A DNA stretch of 6,086 nucleotides from Candidatus Bathyarchaeota archaeon (GTDB lineage Archaea; Thermoproteota; Bathyarchaeia; Bathyarchaeales; Bathycorpusculaceae). The position numbers and the translations under genes are program-made. Of the stretch, positions 5,454-6,086 are shown piece by piece (within the stretch, counting starts at the first letter, position 1; each line of letters begins with the position of its first letter). Location: positions 1 through 6,086 of the forward strand of contig DAOVFL010000059.1 of assembly GCA_030672945.1 (NCBI GenBank), read 5' to 3'. The notes under the pieces were generated by a model. That model had not been told where the DNA came from. It saw only the letters and a list, made by a program, of their open reading frames with translations, and did not search any database.

Positions 5454-5660
5454 AGCCTTCTCGGCTCTAGCATCTAAGATTTTCTGGAGGCCTTGTAACA
5501 AAGCCATCAGACAGCAAGTTGAAGGCAGAGGCATAACATTCTTGGGAGAAATGCCCTTCGACACTGAACTTGAAGAAGCGATAGGAAACGTAAACAAACT
5601 TTCGGAAACGGTGTTTGGCAAAAAATAGGAGAAATCGTTGCGAAAAACATGAAACCGTGA
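5443..5660 (+). pseudogene. 3' remnant of a MinD/ParA/CooC-like P-loop ATPase, frameshifted
   Basis: From 5443 the frame reads KGGEAFSALASKIF..., then CNKAIRQQVEGRGITFLGEM, PFDTELEEAIGN and KLSETVFGKK, and meets TAG at 5626-5628. One base back, from 5625, the next frame continues IGEIVAKNMKP to TGA at 5658-5660, so a single A lost from the A-run at 5620-5625 explains the break. The pattern 'NK-x(n)-VE-x-RGI-x-FLGE-x-P-[FY]-D-x-E-[LI]-EEAIG' matches the C-terminal third of deviant-Walker ATPases of the MinD/ParA and CooC (CO dehydrogenase nickel-insertion) type. The Walker A, switch I and most of the fold are missing, and there is no start codon (stop at 5440-5442). Read as a gene that lost its 5' end. 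Family assignment is moderate; which subfamily cannot be decided. Confidence 0.62.
5445..5453 (+). promoter_or_regulatory. Orphan Shine-Dalgarno sequence overlapping the RNase HI stop
   Basis: AGGAGGTGA is a full complement to the archaeal 16S rRNA tail and contains the RNase HI stop TGA. No ATG, GTG or TTG lies at a usable distance downstream, where instead the interior of a MinD/CooC-like sequence begins. It may be the relic of a translationally coupled gene, or simply reflect the C-terminal Lys-Arg-Arg codons. Confidence 0.35.
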
Positions 5661-5672
5661 AGCCATACCTTT

Positions 5673-5680
5673 TAAGCTTA
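5673..5680. other. Short intergenic stretch with 8-bp palindrome between convergent genes
   Basis: Between the ATPase remnant (ends 5660) and the membrane-protein stop (5711) lie about 50 bases. They contain the palindrome TAAGCTTA within an AT-rich patch that looks TATA-like on either strand, but no supported gene follows. I assign no function. Confidence 0.2.
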
Positions 5681-5710
5681 TCCTAAGGCAAGGGTTTGAC
5701 AGCTAGGTGA

Positions 5711-6086
5711 TTATTGTTCGCCGCGTGCGATTAATGCATTTATTGTTCTGAAGATGATCCACAACATCCACAAGAATACTAGTATGAATACTAAACCAGC
5801 TAGCGAGGGGTGTAACGCTCGAAGTAACGGCCAGTACAGCGCATATGCAATAATAGTCACAACGACGTATAGTATGCAGTTGATTCCGACTTTCGATTGT
5901 TGCAATGAAAACATCGGTTTTTGCCGACTTTTTCCATAGTGACATGCGAGAAAGCTTGATGCTGCATCCAGTAAGCGCCTAAGACCTCCAACTGCCCCGA
6001 AAAGAAAGAACGAAAATCCTATGAGAACGATTAAACTGCAGATGAGCGGGGCCCGTGTGGGATCTATTCTATGTGCGGCTGGCAGA
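5711..6086 (-). CDS. Multi-pass membrane protein, N-terminus beyond the right edge
   Basis: The minus-strand frame is open from the window edge to TAA at 5713-5711, giving at least 124 residues, so the ATG at 5914 is probably internal rather than the start. Three hydrophobic segments are visible: about residues 13-33 (LICSLIVLIGFSFFLFGAVG), 68-88 (INCILYVVVTIIAYALYWPLL) in shortened form INCILYVVVTIIAY then ALYWPLL, and 95-114 (LAGLVFILVFLWMLWIIFRT). Between the first two lies a loop rich in small and basic residues with Cys-His (ACHYGKSRQKP), and the protein ends RGEQ. No family is recognised, and no catalytic motif is seen. It converges with the ATPase remnant on the plus strand. The C-terminal hydrophobic pair is unlikely to be chance coding. 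Function unknown. Confidence 0.72.
   Translation of the reverse strand, partial: LPAAHRIDPTRAPLICSLIVLIGFSFFLFGAVGGLRRLLDAASSFLACHYGKSRQKPMFSLQQSKVGINCILYVVVTIIAYALYWPLLRALHPSLAGLVFILVFLWMLWIIFRTINALIARGEQ

Noticed and set aside
5439..5666. 75-codon minus-strand ORF
   Set aside because: The opposite strand carries the recognisable MinD/CooC-like remnant, which explains the open frame.
5703..5945. 80-codon minus-strand and 61-codon plus-strand ORFs
   Set aside because: Both overlap the membrane-protein frame, which is open to the window edge and has clear hydrophobic periodicity.
1..6086. CRISPR array, tRNA or rRNA gene, defence island
   Set aside because: No regularly spaced repeats, no cloverleaf or rRNA-like stretch, and no nuclease/toxin or transposase gene was found. 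RNase HI alone is housekeeping.

Overview
The window looks like a piece of an archaeal chromosome, AT-rich by eye. Genes are preceded by TATA-like boxes 30-60 bases upstream of the start, several leaders appear very short, and bacterial -35/-10 promoters are not evident. The ribonuclease HI is of the archaeal type. A member of a deep Thermoproteota/Bathyarchaeia-like lineage would fit, but that placement is an impression from protein style, not a demonstration.

Layout. (1) 1-1110, minus: a GT4 glycosyltransferase whose last residues lie outside the window. It diverges across a 140-base promoter region from (2) 1251-2390, plus: a GT2/GT-A glycosyltransferase. The pair suggests surface polysaccharide or protein glycosylation. 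(3) 2391-2909 has no intact gene. It holds, on the minus strand, the start codon, Shine-Dalgarno sequence and first ~60 codons of an Fpg/Nei-type DNA glycosylase that then breaks off. (4) 2910-3320, plus: a stand-alone CBS-pair protein with a good promoter. (5) 3321-3596 holds a possible 29-codon minus-strand ORF with a strong Shine-Dalgarno sequence, a TATA region and a perfect 15-bp palindrome next to the predicted start of the following transcript. (6) 3597-4745, plus: an asparagine-synthetase-type ATP-dependent enzyme with no glutaminase domain. (7) 4746-4868: a T8 tract, a doubtful short ORF interrupted by TAG, and a strong Shine-Dalgarno sequence. (8) 4869-5453, plus: an archaeal RNase HI with a C-terminal 'TEKQ' extension. 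(9) 5443-5660, plus: the 3' remnant of a MinD/ParA/CooC-like P-loop ATPase with no start and a one-base frameshift. (10) 5711-6086, minus: the C-terminal part of a multi-pass membrane protein that enters from beyond the right edge.

The genes do not form one evident pathway. They look like separately promoted housekeeping or surface genes separated by gene debris. At least two broken genes (one keeping only its 5' end, one only its 3' end) lie between intact neighbours, which points to repeated small deletions. I see no CRISPR array, transposase, tRNA, rRNA or recognisable defence system. The most testable leads are the operator-like palindrome upstream of the synthetase, the two gene remnants, the RNase HI fusion and the short minus-strand ORF at 3356-3445.
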